Shown here piece after piece: positions 45,487 to 57,570 of a DNA stretch of 64,000 nt. The notes under the pieces were generated by a model. It was not told the DNA's origin. It did not search any database and saw nothing but the letters and a program-made list of their open reading frames with translations. The DNA comes from Malachius bipustulatus (Eukaryota; Arthropoda; Insecta; Coleoptera; Melyridae), in contig OU342630.1 in assembly GCA_910589415.1 (NCBI GenBank), positions 72,164,186-72,228,185 on the forward strand. The letters run 5' to 3'. The position numbers and the translations under genes were made by a program. Each line of letters begins with the position of its first letter. Position 1 is the stretch's first letter.

Positions 45487-45890
45487 TACTATAGGTATTG
45501 GTTCACAAAAAATGTTTATTTCGACTTCCCGCAAAATTTACTTTTAGCACTTACAACGTTGTTGCAGCATAGAGTTCAATTGTCGAAGCCTACTTTTGGA
45601 GTAATAAAATGATCAATAAAATTAATGAATTTATTATTTTAGGATCATAGTGCATTGAGACTTTTTCCTTTAAAAAAAATTTGCAACCGATTCATCTAAA
45701 AATATACAGGTGTTCCATTAAAAAATATACATTTTTTTCAAACATCTCGAAAACGCGATGTTCAATTGTTTTTCTGTTTTCGTCATTTTATTCAGGAGAA
45801 AAAATACTACTAGTTTGCTAATAGAAACAGGTTTATTCCTTTAATCATAAGCTAGTGAAGTCCTGCTACAAAAAAAAACGACCCACCCTG

Positions 45891-46799
45891 TATAAGATAT
45901 TTCTTCTAGCCTTTAGAATTGCCAAACAAAGGTCAATACCAATTTGCGAACTCCTCCACATTCCGATAATTCCCATTGAATGCAATTTGACTGGACTGTA
46001 GAATTTTTGGTATGAAATTAAATAATCCCATAGCTACTAGACACCACTAGCGCTAGCAACAGCACGCATAGGAATTTCCTTTAATCTGCTTTTAAGTCAA
46101 ATGTGATGGTTTATTCATTGAAAGACAAAACGTCAATAATCTCTTCCGAGTCTTAAGGGTTAATATCCATCAAGAAACTCGTGCATATTTACCATATTAA
46201 ACAATCTTGAACAAAAGACTTAATTCACATTGCTAGCATCAGCAACCCTTGAACAGTTAGTATAATCGTCAACTTTGAATGCTAATACATTATACATATA
46301 AGCCAAAATAGAAGCTTGTTTAGGTATATTGAAGTGTTGGAAAAAATATGCCATCTCCTAAACAGATAGCTTATCTGTAAAAGAGATTCAGACCTAAGCG
46401 AAATTCTTGGCTGAAGAACCTATGAGATAGGTTTGGTTTGATTATGTACCGAACTGTTGATAAGAAGCGTAGACGAGTAATTGAATTTTTAACCAATACC
46501 TATCTGATGAAACAAATAGGACGCGAAAGAAGTTTATACAAGAATTTTATTATTTTGCGTCTTGTTTTGAAATATTTCTAAATTTCAAGCAATAAGTATC
46601 TCTTTAAATTTACAATATCTCAATTTATGACATAAAATCCCTCATATTGCTACCTATATTTTCAAGAAAGCTATACGAGACAGTCTATTGTGCTACATCC
46701 TCAATTAAAAAAACAACTTTCAAAACAGTGCGACAGTGCGATAGCTTTTGAGTTTATCGTAATACGATGTAATACGTATCTAATAATAATATACGAGTA
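45891..46799. other. No recognisable feature
   Basis: AT-rich spacer; nothing supported. Confidence 0.4.
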
Positions 46800-47592
46800 C
46801 AGTCTGTCCCTTATTTTAGAATTCACTATGGGTATCTCGTACTTATTAGACGATAAGAGATACAGAGTCGGTTTAATTAGAGAAAAGATGCGCAATTTTG
46901 TTGCCATCTCGAATCTGTCAAAACCCAAGATAACTGTGACCGTTCCTGAAATATCCTGAAAAAATCTGAAAAATCGAGCTTTCTTATTTTTGTCATATCT
47001 TTCTTATATTTGGAAATTATTAAATAATTTTTTGTAGGCTTACATAAGTCGTTAAGAGCTACCTACCTATTCATCTGATATTTCAATAATTTTCAAAGCC
47101 GATTGGGTCCTAGGATTTTCTTATGGTCGCCATATTATTTTTCAGGTAATTCTGTATTATAAGAAGGAATCCAAGCAAGCCAAAAATCTATCGCATTCAC
47201 AAAAATTTCTCCAAAATTTTCTTATTTTTTCGCATAAAACAAAACCTTTCTTCAAACGAATGTTATGAATAACCATAAGTCAAGCAATTTCACGTCTATT
47301 GCCGCATTCGGTTGCACACTTGACTTTCTTTTTTTCGAAAAATGAAACTTTTTTTTTAATGTGATAGATTTTTAATTTCCTTATTTTTTCAATACAGAAT
47401 ATTATGAAAAACAATAGGGCGGCCATAAGAAAAACAAAAGCTGGCTACTCTAGGTACTATATCAGCTTTGAAAAGTTTTGAATTTTCAGATGTTCTTGAT
47501 GACTTGTAGGCTTCTCTAATTTAACCGACCCTGTATCTCTTAGCATTTAATATGAGATACCCATAATGAGCTCTGAAATAAGGGACAGCCTG
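46800..47592. mobile_element. Fold-back element, family F
   Basis: TA|CAGTCTGTCCCTTATTT at the left and AAATAAGGGACAGCCTG|TA at the right. Arms contain the family F markers ('gatacagagtcggtt', 'gtaggcttacataagtcgtt', 'ggcggccataagaaaaac'). Non-coding. Confidence 0.85.
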
Positions 47593-47709
47593 TATAATAG
47601 TAGCATGGTGGGAAGGGGTTGTGCACCCCGGGCGACTAGTTCACCGAGGGCCCTTTTCATCAAAATATAATATAATATGTAATAATAAATCCACATCAGG
47701 AACGGTATA

Positions 47710-48704
47710 CAGGGTGGTTAACAATTCGATGCTCACCATTTGGATCTCGGAAACGGTAAAAGATACAGGGTGGGTTAAATTAGAGAAAAGTTGCACAGTT
47801 TTATGCTTATTAAAAATCTGAAAGAAAATTTATGTAAACTTCAGGCGTTGCTGAAATATGCTGAAAAAACTTAAAAATTGAGATTTCTTATTTCAATCAT
47901 ATCTTTTTTATTATCGGAAAGAAATTAAAATATTTTTGTAGGTTTACATAAGTCATCAAAAGGTATCATCTGTCATTTCCAAAATTCTCAAGGACTACTA
48001 GATCGCAGAGTTTTCATAGTCAACTTTTGTTTTTCTTATGGCCGCCATATTGTTTTTTTATGTTGTTCGCTATAAAAAAAATCATAAAAACTAAAAATTG
48101 TTAAATTTCAAAAAATAAATTTAAAAAATGTTTATTCTTCTTTTTTCTTTACAAAAAATACAACTTCTTAGACCGAATTTCATAGATAAATTAAAAAACC
48201 ATAAGACAAGCACTATTTCGGCGTATTTGAACAATGTTGACGTATTTCGATGATTTTTTTTAGGTTTCTCTTCAAAAAAAGAAGAATAAATATTTTAGAA
48301 ATTTTTTTGAAGTTTATTACTTTTTGGTTTCCATTATTTTTTTCATATCGAACGACATAAAAAACAATATGACGGCCATAAGAAAAACAAAAGTTGACTG
48401 TGAAAACTCTGCGATCTCGTAGTCCTTGAAAATTTTGGAAATGACAGATGATAGCTTTTGATGACTTATGTAAACCTACAAAAATATTTAAATTTCTTTT
48501 CGATAATAAAAAAGATATGATTGAAATAAGAAATCTCAATTTTTAAGTTTTTTTAGGATATTTCAGCAACGCCTGTAGTTTCCATAAATTTTCTTTCAGA
48601 TTCTTAAGCATGAAATTGTGCAGCCTTTCTATAATTTAACCCACCCTGTATCTTTTACCGTTTCTGAGATCCCAATGGTGAGCATCGAATTGTTAACCAC
48701 CCTG
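47710..48704. mobile_element. Fold-back element, family F, best-preserved copy
   Basis: CAGGGTGGTTAACAATTCGA at 47710 and its exact inverse ending at 48704, TA on both sides. Arms of about 480 bp are nearly identical, including 'gtaggtttacataagtca' / 'tgacttatgtaaacctac' and 'cttatggccgccatattg' / 'caatatgacggccataag'. High arm identity suggests recent origin or ongoing conversion between arms. Confidence 0.9.
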
Positions 48705-48779
48705 TATACCAATAAGGTGACCCCTGCTTTTTTCGCAGCCCAATCAGCTCTTATATTGTACAGCACAAGAACTGGATAT

Positions 48780-50230
48780 CACTGCAAATATTAAAAGCAA
48801 AAAATTAACCAACTTTTATATGTTGATTACAGTAAATTAATTGCAAAAAAATATGAAGACCTAACAGAACAAATATCGCTAGAAAAGTAACTCAATGATG
48901 ATATCAGAATGGAATTCGGGCTAGACAAATGCATCTACAAAAGCTACCTTCATCAAAGGCAAACTCCAAACTAGTCAGAACATTGAAATCTGGGAAAAAA
49001 ACCATTATCAAATCCCTAAAACATAACAAGAAGTCTACAAATACCTGGGCATCAACTAGCACGATGAAATGCAACACAGATAAATGAAAACTTTAGCAGT
49101 ACAACTCATCCAAAACAGTTTTCGGATTATTAAATGGATCCATGCTGAAATTACAAATATTGACTGCCAAACCCACAAATTATTAATATTAACTATTAAC
49201 TATGCATGGCGAAATTCATCCAAAAGCAGACCTAAATAGACTTAGCGTCCCTAGAAAAGACGTAGGCAGAGGATTGCTGAACATAGAAACTAGTTTCACC
49301 ATCGCTACCTACTTAAAACTTAAACAATTGAATAAATAAATACTTGGGAATGGTATTTCGACAACGACTAATGCAAATTAGGAAACTTAAACTGGACAAA
49401 CAAGAAAGAATAGAAAATATCAACATAAATCAACCTGAAACAAAAAGAGTCAATATAATCAACCAACATATAAAATAATAACGTTAAAAACAAGAACAAA
49501 TAAAAATACACAAAGAAAAACCAATGATGATCGAATGACTAAAGAAGCAGTAAAAGAAAAATAACACAAAACAATCGTAGAAATCGCTCATGCATGCAAA
49601 TTTAAAATCCGAAACAGAGTCACTAATAACTGCTTGTCAGGAACAAGCTATTGCAACACCTTGTATGAAAGCCAAAATAATAAAATCTAGCAATGAACCG
49701 ACATGTAGATTCTGCCGGATATGCATGCAATAAGACCATTTATCATATTAAAAGCCAGGTAATCCCACCTTGGCCAAAAAAGCTTACCTACACCCTACAC
49801 CAGCACAACACGGTAGCAAAACAACTTCTTTGGAGCATCTGCAAGGAATATAACATGTACCTATAGGTAGAAAACAAATAGTACAATTACACACCGAATC
49901 CCGTAATCAAGACTCCTAGAATCACCATCATTTGGGACACCCAAATTCAAACAGACTTAATAATGAACGTAGCTACACCATCGTCCAGAAAGAAAAACAT
50001 CCAAAATACAAATACATACCCCTGCAAATTGAAACGCAAAGAATGTGCAACATGAAATCCTGGACAATACCAATTGTTATAGGCGTAACACGACTAATAT
50101 CAAATAGAACCTGTGAATTATTAAAAGAAAGCCCTGGACGCCACAATCTCCTAACTAAAAGAAGGCGATGGATATCCCAGACGAACTACTTGCCAGCGTT
50201 GTTGTCTAACCTGTCAATTTTCAATTAATT
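48780..50230 (+). pseudogene. Decayed LINE pol, C-terminal half
   Basis: Scattered over three frames are DDIRMEFGLDKC, VYKYLGIN-like, a RMHHPKADVDRL-like motif seen here as HGEIHPKADLNRLS, then VPRKDVGRGLLNIET, the zinc motif CRFC-RICMQ, NPTLAKKAYLH, and TIIWDTQIQTD. The order matches the region from the RT fingers/palm edge to the C-terminal endonuclease-like end of invertebrate LINEs with '...LPRKEGGRGL' and 'WD.PI.TD' signatures (R2/R4-like group). Many stops and frameshifts make it dead. The 5' end lies near 48780, just after the fold-back at 47710-48704. Exact clade is not certain. Confidence 0.6.
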
Positions 50231-51740
50231 TGTCGTGACACAAGTCGTAACACAAGCTACAAATTGTTGTCGCTTCGCTAATTTCCGTTTCAACATGACA
50301 ACATGCAAATTTTCCATCCTCTCTTAATGCGTATCACCCCTATATGGTGATATATAGATGTGATATTATATCTTATATTATCTTCTCCTGTGTATTTCTA
50401 TACGCATACCTAGCGTAATGAAGCCAATATGGTATATATTATAAAAAAAGTTGGAAGTTGTGGGAGCGGGAAAGCAGTACCTATAATAAAAGGTATATCC
50501 TGACGGAAACGTGTCAGATGGTAAAAAGTTCCACAAAGCTTCGATTTTATAAATAGGCGACCTTTTTGAAAAGGAGTTCCGCGATGTTGTCATATAAAAC
50601 GTTCGAAAATAAGCTCGTTCAGAATGTTTGTGAGTATCAGGATGTTACTCCTGCGTAGATCGTCATAGCGATGCTTGTAAATCCCCGATCACCACCATCG
50701 TCTTACTGTTGTTAATATTAAATAAGCAGATATCCGATAGGTAGGTAGGTACTCGTCTTCTATGATCCAGCGAATGGAGATAATAATGCATAAAGTACCT
50801 ATAGTTTAAACTTTCAGCTCTTCGAAGATAACGCGAGATGCGCAAATCTGAATGGGCAATCTCAAAGCGCATCTTAATGCTGATAAGTTCAGCGGTGTTG
50901 CTAGCCACTTGCAGCTTAGGAGACTTGTAGATAAAAGGCTGCAATAATTGTGCTACGTTTCGGAAATCTGTTTCCACTGTTTCCAGTTGCAATTGCAACT
51001 GTAACCTGTATCCAGCGATCGTGCCTTTATTTAAGCACTGCAGGCGGCGAGAATAGAATACCTCGTGAACTATGGAATATCTAGTCGAAGCTCTATTCCA
51101 ACTAAGCGACCATTAATATTCTTAATTAATTCATTGTCAATAATTATATTCTATTGCGAGGTGCACAAGTGATCTGGCGTACATTTTAGAAAGCGACAAG
51201 AGGTGAACCATTTGAAATGCAGACTTTGTTATTGGTAAAACGTCGGGTTTCATAAATGAGCTGGTGAAGACTGTACCCGATATCCTCATTTTCTGCAGCC
51301 TGCCCAAATTGTCTATTTTACCGAAATCTGACATTTAGATAGAATTTTAAATACTCTAAACTCCAGAAATAATTATATCAGCTCCAGAATCATTTATATA
51401 CAATCGCCAGTAGAGTACCTTGATATAAAATTATTATAAAGAGTACGGAAGCTTTCTGAGAGGTAGCGATCTGACAAAGAACAGGCTCTCTGCAATCTAG
51501 CTATGTATCTTCGATATAGTTTATAGTTACTTTTTAGTTAATTCTCATTTCTATGACAGTTGTGGTGGGCGGTTACTTGCAGGTTACATTGGCGTTACAA
51601 GAAAATGTTCAATTCTTCTTTTTTTTTTAAATATTTCTCACAAGACCCAGGAATAGACAGAAAAATTATACAAACTTCAACTGATACCACAAACGTTTTT
51701 ACCTACCTTTTTATTGCTGATCTTCGCTAAAAAATAACAA
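50231..51740. other. Balanced-composition region, possible gene remnants
   Basis: Several minus-strand open frames (for example 50998-50663, starting MQLQLETVETDFRNVAQLLQ) have a coding-like composition, but no domain was recognised and no splice structure could be supported. They may be unannotated exons, ORF1-type LINE remnants or chance. Confidence 0.3.
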
Positions 51741-51745
51741 GTATA

Positions 51746-52480
51746 CAGGGTGATTCAAAATTCAGTGCAAAGATTTTAAGGGCGTATTTACCAGCCAAAA
51801 ATAAGAAGTTTTTTTCATGTAATCGTATGTCCTAACTTGCTTCTTTTCCTTGATACAGGGGGTTTAATTTTGAAAAAAAAATCGATTTTTATCAATTTCT
51901 CAAAAACCTCTCAGCCGATTTAAATAAAATTTTATAGGCTTATTTGTTGTCATAAGGGCCTCCCTTTGATGGGAATAACATGAATTTATTAATTCCAGTG
52001 GCGTCTCTGGGGGCTACCTGAATTAAATTAAATGAAGCTCAATAATAGGGCCTGGCACTGATTTTGATTTTTTCTTGGAAACAAAGCTAGATACGAGTAA
52101 AGCTCAAGAGGCAAGAAAGTTACATTATTGACCGCTTAATCTAAAAAAAAATATAAATTGTCAAAAGAGCAGTGGCGTACCATAATTTTACCTATAAGTT
52201 TCAAGTAGGTAGCTCCCTGAGACACCACTGGAATTAATAAATTCATGTTATTCCCATTAAAGGAAGTTCCTCATAACGACAAATAAGCCTATAAAATTTT
52301 ATTTAAATCGGCTGAAAGGTTTTTGAGTAATTAATAAAAAATTGATTTTTTTTTTTTATTTTACACCCTGTATCTAGAAAACGAAGCAAGTTAGGACGTA
52401 CGATTATATGAAAAATTTTTCTTATTTTTGGCTGGTAAATACGCCCTTAAAATCTTTGCATTGAATTTTGAATCACCCTG
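51746..52480. mobile_element. Fold-back element with CAGGGTG tips and TA duplication
   Basis: TA|CAGGGTGATTCAAAATTC and GAATTTTGAATCACCCTG|TA. Arms of about 290 bp pair well ('gggcgtatttaccagcca' and 'tggctggtaaatacgccc'; 'ccagtggcgtctctgg' with 'gagacaccactgg'). An extra CACCCTGTA at 52361-52370 and its partner near 51855 suggest an inner shell. Confidence 0.85.
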
Positions 52481-52482
52481 TA

Positions 52483-53299
52483 TATCACCTGGTAAAACTG
52501 GTGATTCAACTTAGATTCGAGAAAGTTTCTGCAACGTAAAAAGAGACGCCGGAGGAAAATTTCTTCAACCTTCCATACTCTTATACTCGTACAATAAAAA
52601 ACAGGCAATCATCAGATACCAAATTCTAAAAGAACTTTTTTGTGGTAGTTATCTTTCGGAGTGCGTTGAATGAAACACAAGGACTTGGTAGAGTCATATA
52701 GAGAGATATCTTCAAGTATAGGTATATGACATCCGAGGTATTGGTATCCAGTTGATCCTCTCGCTCTCTCAGGCAAGTTAAATCCTTCCTGGTGCTGGTA
52801 TAATAATAATTATATCGTCTGTATTCTAAAACCTGGCGTCTAACTCTCACTAAAACTCCTCCAATTACGGTCTGCCGAACTGATGTCGCTTCCCAAAGAG
52901 TGGCAAATGAGGTAGCGTTTGGGCCGCTAATGTTTGGCTTTTAATATGTTCTTGGTTCGGAATCAGAACTTGGTGGTAACAACATCTAAATATAAATCTT
53001 CTACTAATGTTCCCCTATTTTGGTTCAAATATTTTGAGAGGTTAATTTTACCTTAAATTTAATCTATTTTTATCTATTTTATATTTTTGTATTATGGTGC
53101 AAAAACTAAATCTAAAATGTCATCAATTCTACCACTCTTTAATATAAAACTGATTTTAAAATGTCAAAGTTAACGTTGCAGTCGCTGTCAACTTCAATTT
53201 TTTAAATGGCTATGAGGGTCGTGTCAGATATTATCTTAAAGGTATTTTAATTATCAGCACAAATATTATGATAGTTGTCAATTTTGACATTCTTTATAT
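52483..53299. other. No recognised gene
   Basis: A minus-strand open stretch at about 52930-52630 (VRVRRQVLEYRRYNYYYTS) has a coding-like composition but no family match. The rest is AT-rich. Confidence 0.3.
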
Positions 53300-53747
53300 G
53301 AGTGAGAACGTTTATAGTTCCCCTCCCCCTTAATTTTGGCTCGGAATTAAAACAGAACTTTACTATGAAAATTAAATTCGTAAATTCTACGACTTTTTGA
53401 CATTAAACTGATTTACCGAATGTCTAACGTTTATAGCGAATCCCCCCCTCCGCCTCTATCTTCAAATTTTGAGCCAACTAGTCAAGATTTAAAACTAACA
53501 TAATTTTTGTGAGAATAATTAAAGCACCTTCAAAATGAGGCCTCACACAACCCCTTCCCCATGTCCCTCAAAATTTTGAACATGACGCATCTGGCAAATT
53601 AGTTTTACAACTAATTAAAGTAATAAAATTCACGTCATTGGGCTTACTTTTTACACCAAAGTTGTTACCTCATTCGGATCCAAAATTAACTATAAACGTC
53701 CTCACTGACACAAAGACTGTCAAAATTGGCAACTAACATAAAGTCTG
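53300..53747 (+). repeat. Diverged ~230-bp repeat units, left block
   Basis: Units share 'aacgtttatag', C-rich 'cccctcccc', 'ataattaaagcacctt' and 'atgaggcctcac' blocks. A further unit lies beyond the inserted element at about 54565-54790 ('ataattgaaatacctt', 'atgaggtctcac', 'ttataaacgtccttactg'). Confidence 0.55.
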
Positions 53748-53749
53748 TA

Positions 53750-54537
53750 CACTGAGAGTTGTCTGTTGTGAGAACTAAGGATACATCATCTCGTTATATT
53801 CCTTACTCCTTCTATTGCATTGCATACCCAATCGAGTTAAAATGGGACGTATTGTCAGAAATACGTTTGAATCGTCAGCAATTCTAAAAAGATGAGCGAG
53901 AGTGAGACGGAAGTATCGACTCGCGTCTTGATACGCTTAAATTGATACGATATTACGATCGTCGCTACTCTCAAGTGTCAGTGTCAGCGGTAAATATACT
54001 AAATAAGGTTTTTGTTGTGATTTGAAACGTTTTTAATACGAAATTAGCAGAATTACCTGTGTTATATTGTACGGTGTGATAAACTATGAGTAACTTAATT
54101 TCGCGAATGCCTAAAAATCTATTTCCTTGTTTTGCCTGGGAAACGATTGAACTCCCTAGTACGTGGTCTTGTGGTAAATTGCTGGAATATTTTACTTGCA
54201 AATAAGAAAACGGAGGTGTTATTCTTTCTTTTAAACGGCAACCAGCAGGTAGGTGACATGATATTTCTATCATGATGATAACAATAATAATGATTATCAT
54301 TCTTATTTACTTGCATTATGTAATATTTGTTATCAAAAAGTTGCAAGGCACTACTTCGTCAATAACTTGTCGAAATAATATATTTATAGGATATTCATTA
54401 TTCCTCAACACACGCCACTGACACGAACTGCGATACCACATCTGGTTCGACTTAGAAATAAGTGTACGATTCAAATCGAATTAAATGAAATTGTTTAGTC
54501 AGAATCAGTGCGGCATGACAACGGACAACTCTCAGTG
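53750..54537. mobile_element. 788-bp inverted-repeat element
   Basis: The ends CACTGAGAGTTGTCTGTTGT and the inverse of CACTGAGAGTTGTCCGTTGT are about 23 bp long, with TA on both sides (GTAC in each flank). It sits between diverged repeat units. The interior is not palindromic and carries a short reading frame at 54086. It may be a deletion derivative of a larger DNA transposon of unknown family. Confidence 0.65.
54086..54202 (+). CDS. Short reading frame in the inverted-repeat element
   Basis: ATG at 54086 to a stop at 54202 gives 38 residues: MSNLISRMPKNLFPCFAWET then IELPSTWSCGKLLEYFTC-K. It could be the remaining N-terminal exon of the transposase of the surrounding element. A CAG|GTAGGT donor-like site follows at about 54246. 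I do not recognise the family, and chance is possible. Confidence 0.2.
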
Positions 54538-54790
54538 TACAGAGAGTATAGTTTGTTGCGAATAATTGAAATACCTTTGAAATGAGGTCTCACCCGACTT
54601 CACTTCATACCATTTAAAAAATTGACGTTTACAGAGACTGAAATATCATCTTTGGCACTTGATAAGTCAGTTTTATGTCAAAAAGTAATAAAATTCATGA
54701 CAATTGATTTAGTTTTTGTTTTGCATTTAAGTTCTATCTCATTTGGATAAAAAATTAAGATCAGGGGGGACTTATAAACGTCCTTACTGT

Positions 54791-56099
54791 AGCTGGATCT
54801 ACACGTTTACTTTTTCCTAAATTTTCTTGATAAGAAAATAACCAAAAAGTTGAACATAGGAAAACATTTTACAATTTTGACTTATTAATTATTATTATTG
54901 AGCTCCCATGCAATGAAACTCAATCCTTGAAAATTATTTTACTCTAGTGTCAGTGAATAAACTACAAGAGAATTTTCCATTGACATTGATGGATCCTTCG
55001 AAAAGTTTTTTCATCCAGAAGTATATTATGTCAGGAGATTTATATAGTTATCAGAGAGAGAAAATATCAAAAATAGACTGTATTATTTATCTAGGAAAAC
55101 ATAAAATGAAACGGGAATCTGCCTTCGAGCAAGTCAACACGGTAATTCCATAAAGAATTATTTACCTACCGTCTAGCGATTTAAGATTGCTCTTGCTGAA
55201 AACTTGTATGCGCAATTTTCAATGTTTACGGCGTGATAACATTAAGATCTTAAATTTAAAGTGGAATAAAACCGCCCATCTTGGCCGTTATTTGAAACTA
55301 TATTGCCAGGAGTAGGTACATTTCCAAATTATAAATACAAACAGTGGCGAATTAGGTAACTTTAATATTGCCGATTGCTGCGATTTGATTTGGATTGAAA
55401 TTAAATCATTATAACTAAATGTGACGTAGGTATATCAGAACTTCATTTTTAACAAGTCCTGCTAATTAACACTATCTGAGAATGGTTAACAATTGAATCT
55501 TCAGACATAATTCTTATGTCTTGGTTTTCAATAACTATATTGTAGAAATACTCCGACTTCGATATTAGACCCTCCCCTCAGTTCGCTCTTATGGGTGGTA
55601 ACACTTTGTCAGTTGGCCGTGGCAATAATATTGTGGGTCATGTCCGAACTTACTTTCGGTAGATCGAATAACTCGAATATAGGAAATATTAAATGAGTAG
55701 ACTAGTAATAAATTGAATAGAAGACTAGTCTATTTGACTTTCTATGAATAGTGATACGTAGTCACGATTACTTACTGTAACTGTTATTAAGTTATAGGTT
55801 ATAAAAAATAACTGTACCTACTTTACTGTTGATCTGCTGGTCTCAAATTATCCTTAGTTCATCCATAAGTTTAGCTAAATCTTTTTGTAGATATGCGACA
55901 AATAGTCTCTCATCGCTCACGGGTATCTTTAATAACGACTCTATTGGTGTTCTGTAACTCGTTAACGTATCTCTAGTTCCAGCTCAACGTGACGTTACTG
56001 ACGTTTTATAACTATTTTCAAAGTCGTTCAATTTTTCTAAGGGATGTTTAATTTATTAGACAAAGAAAATAATTACAGAAGTTTGGTTATTATTAATAA
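54791..56099. other. No recognisable feature
   Basis: AT-rich spacer; nothing supported. Confidence 0.4.
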
Positions 56100-56149
56100 T
56101 TGCTTAAATTAATTACATCGATTTCTAAAAATCATTTACGTTACGTTTA

Positions 56150-57125
56150 CGTACATTTAAGTACATTTACGTTAGAGCAAAAAACCTTTATAGTTGAAAG
56201 TTATTTCTGCAATGGAGGTAAAATTGATAGAACTTTGGCATCCTCTACACAAAACTGCCTAATTGAGTGCCAAGCGGGATATCCTGGTGTTGCGGTGGCT
56301 CTCCAGAATTTTAGAGATGCCGTTAAGCGTAATATCGCAAATTTTCGAGAGACAGGAAATGTTGACAAAAAAGTAAGTGGCAGGCCAAAAGACGTACCGA
56401 AGAAAATGTAGAAATTGCTCGCAATATTATGATCTATTATGATATCCTATAGAGATCCTATTATGATATCCTATAGAGATCCTATTATGATATCCTATAG
56501 AGATCCTATTTTGATATTATGATCCAATAAATCGATCCTCACACAGCAGTTCTTTATTTAGCTCAGCAAATTGATGAGTCTGTAGGATTGATCCATAGGC
56601 TATTTCGGGAAGATACTAACTTATATACTTAACGAGTAACGGTGGTGGAAGAGTTGTTACCTGGAGACATTCCTGAGAGGTTAAAGTTTGGAGATTTCTT
56701 TCACAAAATTTATAAGATAATGAAGAAGTTTTCTTCACCGCTGAAACGTGGTTTCAAAGGTCGGAATGTGTCAATTCCAAAAATTGCAGATAATGGCTTG
56801 CTGAAAATCCACTCATGTTTGTTGAAAAGTTACTTCATCCGAGAACGTTGGTGCTTGCGCCGCAACTTGTGCCAGGCGATTAATAACTGAGCCAATCTTT
56901 TTTGAAGAGAACGTAAATGCTATTCGGTACAGGGAAGAAATTCTTCAGCATTTATGAAGCAGCTTCACGAAGACGAAGTAGCCTCAAGGGATATTTTCAG
57001 CAGTACGGTTTATGACCCAATTTCACTATTGAAACGCTCACTTTGCATTTTGATGATCGATTTAACAGCCATAACATGGCTAACCAGCCTGAGACCTCAC
57101 ACCATGTGATATTTTTTTAACACAT
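56150..57125 (+). pseudogene. Second mariner-like transposase pseudogene
   Basis: The N-terminal part FTLEQKTFIVESYFCNGGKI and FRETGNVDKKVSGRPK matches the HTH domain (DUF4817-like) common in insect mariner-like transposases. After frameshifts come TEENVEIARN, VVEELLPGDIPERLKFGDFF, TAETWFQRSECVNSKN-like pieces in another frame, FFEENVNAIRYREEI, and near 57090 DLTPCDIF, which holds the last catalytic Asp position. The order fits a full transposase of about 350 residues. A 24-base tandem repeat (56430-56515) interrupts the middle, and there are many stops. It belongs to a different subfamily from the copy at 31.5 kb. No terminal repeats were identified. Confidence 0.7.
56430..56515 (+). repeat. 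24-bp tandem repeat
   Basis: About 3.5 copies of GATCCTATTATGATATCCTA plus TAGA inside the transposase pseudogene. The last copy is diverged. Confidence 0.85.
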
Positions 57126-57570
57126 CAAAAATTTAAAAATTTTGATATTGTGTATTTGTGACTCTAATTAATGATTTTGCAGAATTACTACACAGAATCG
57201 TGGAAAAGTTCATACAAATAAACAATATACCTGAACTGTTACAGGCTGCCCTTAGTGGAACCCTCAGAAACCGCATATTAAAATGAGTCAGTTGTAAAAA
57301 GTGAATTAAGACAAACCTCTTTGCTGTCAGGGCCTACTCCAAACGGATTCCTTTTCCAACACCTTTTACTTTATAAAAATACATATACTTAGGTGTATTT
57401 AAAATAAATCAACTTACGTACATGATACTTTTCAGTGTCGAAAAAGTGTCATTGATCAAAAATTTTTGAAATAGCTCAACTATACAAGCATAGAAGCGTA
57501 ACAGAGAGACAGAGAGCCCCTCGCAAACAATAATACGACATGGTCTACAATACTTCACCCCGATTTGAAA
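57126..57570. other. No recognisable feature
   Basis: AT-rich spacer between the pseudogene and Helentron-like copy C. Confidence 0.4.

Larger units (their letters stand above)
44020..45890. mobile_element. Multilayer 1.87-kb palindrome of nested fold-back units
   Basis: Paired TA-flanked tips can be followed inward: 44020/45890, 44555/45405 (CAGGGTGTCAATTTG), 44680/45280 (CAGGGTGTTCCTTGACTC), and a central CAGGGTCATC...GTCACCCTG at about 44963-45000. The core between 44740 and 45230 is family G. Each layer's arms remain inverted copies. The left arm alone carries a Helentron-like 5' end (44362-44410); the right arm alone carries a 79-bp MITE (45408-45486). The structure fits successive insertion of fold-back elements into one another's loops. 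Confidence 0.75.

Noticed and set aside
48213..48539. 108-residue minus-strand frame
   Set aside because: Entirely inside the near-perfect fold-back 47710-48704; the opposite arm does not keep an equivalent frame, so it is a by-product of the palindrome.
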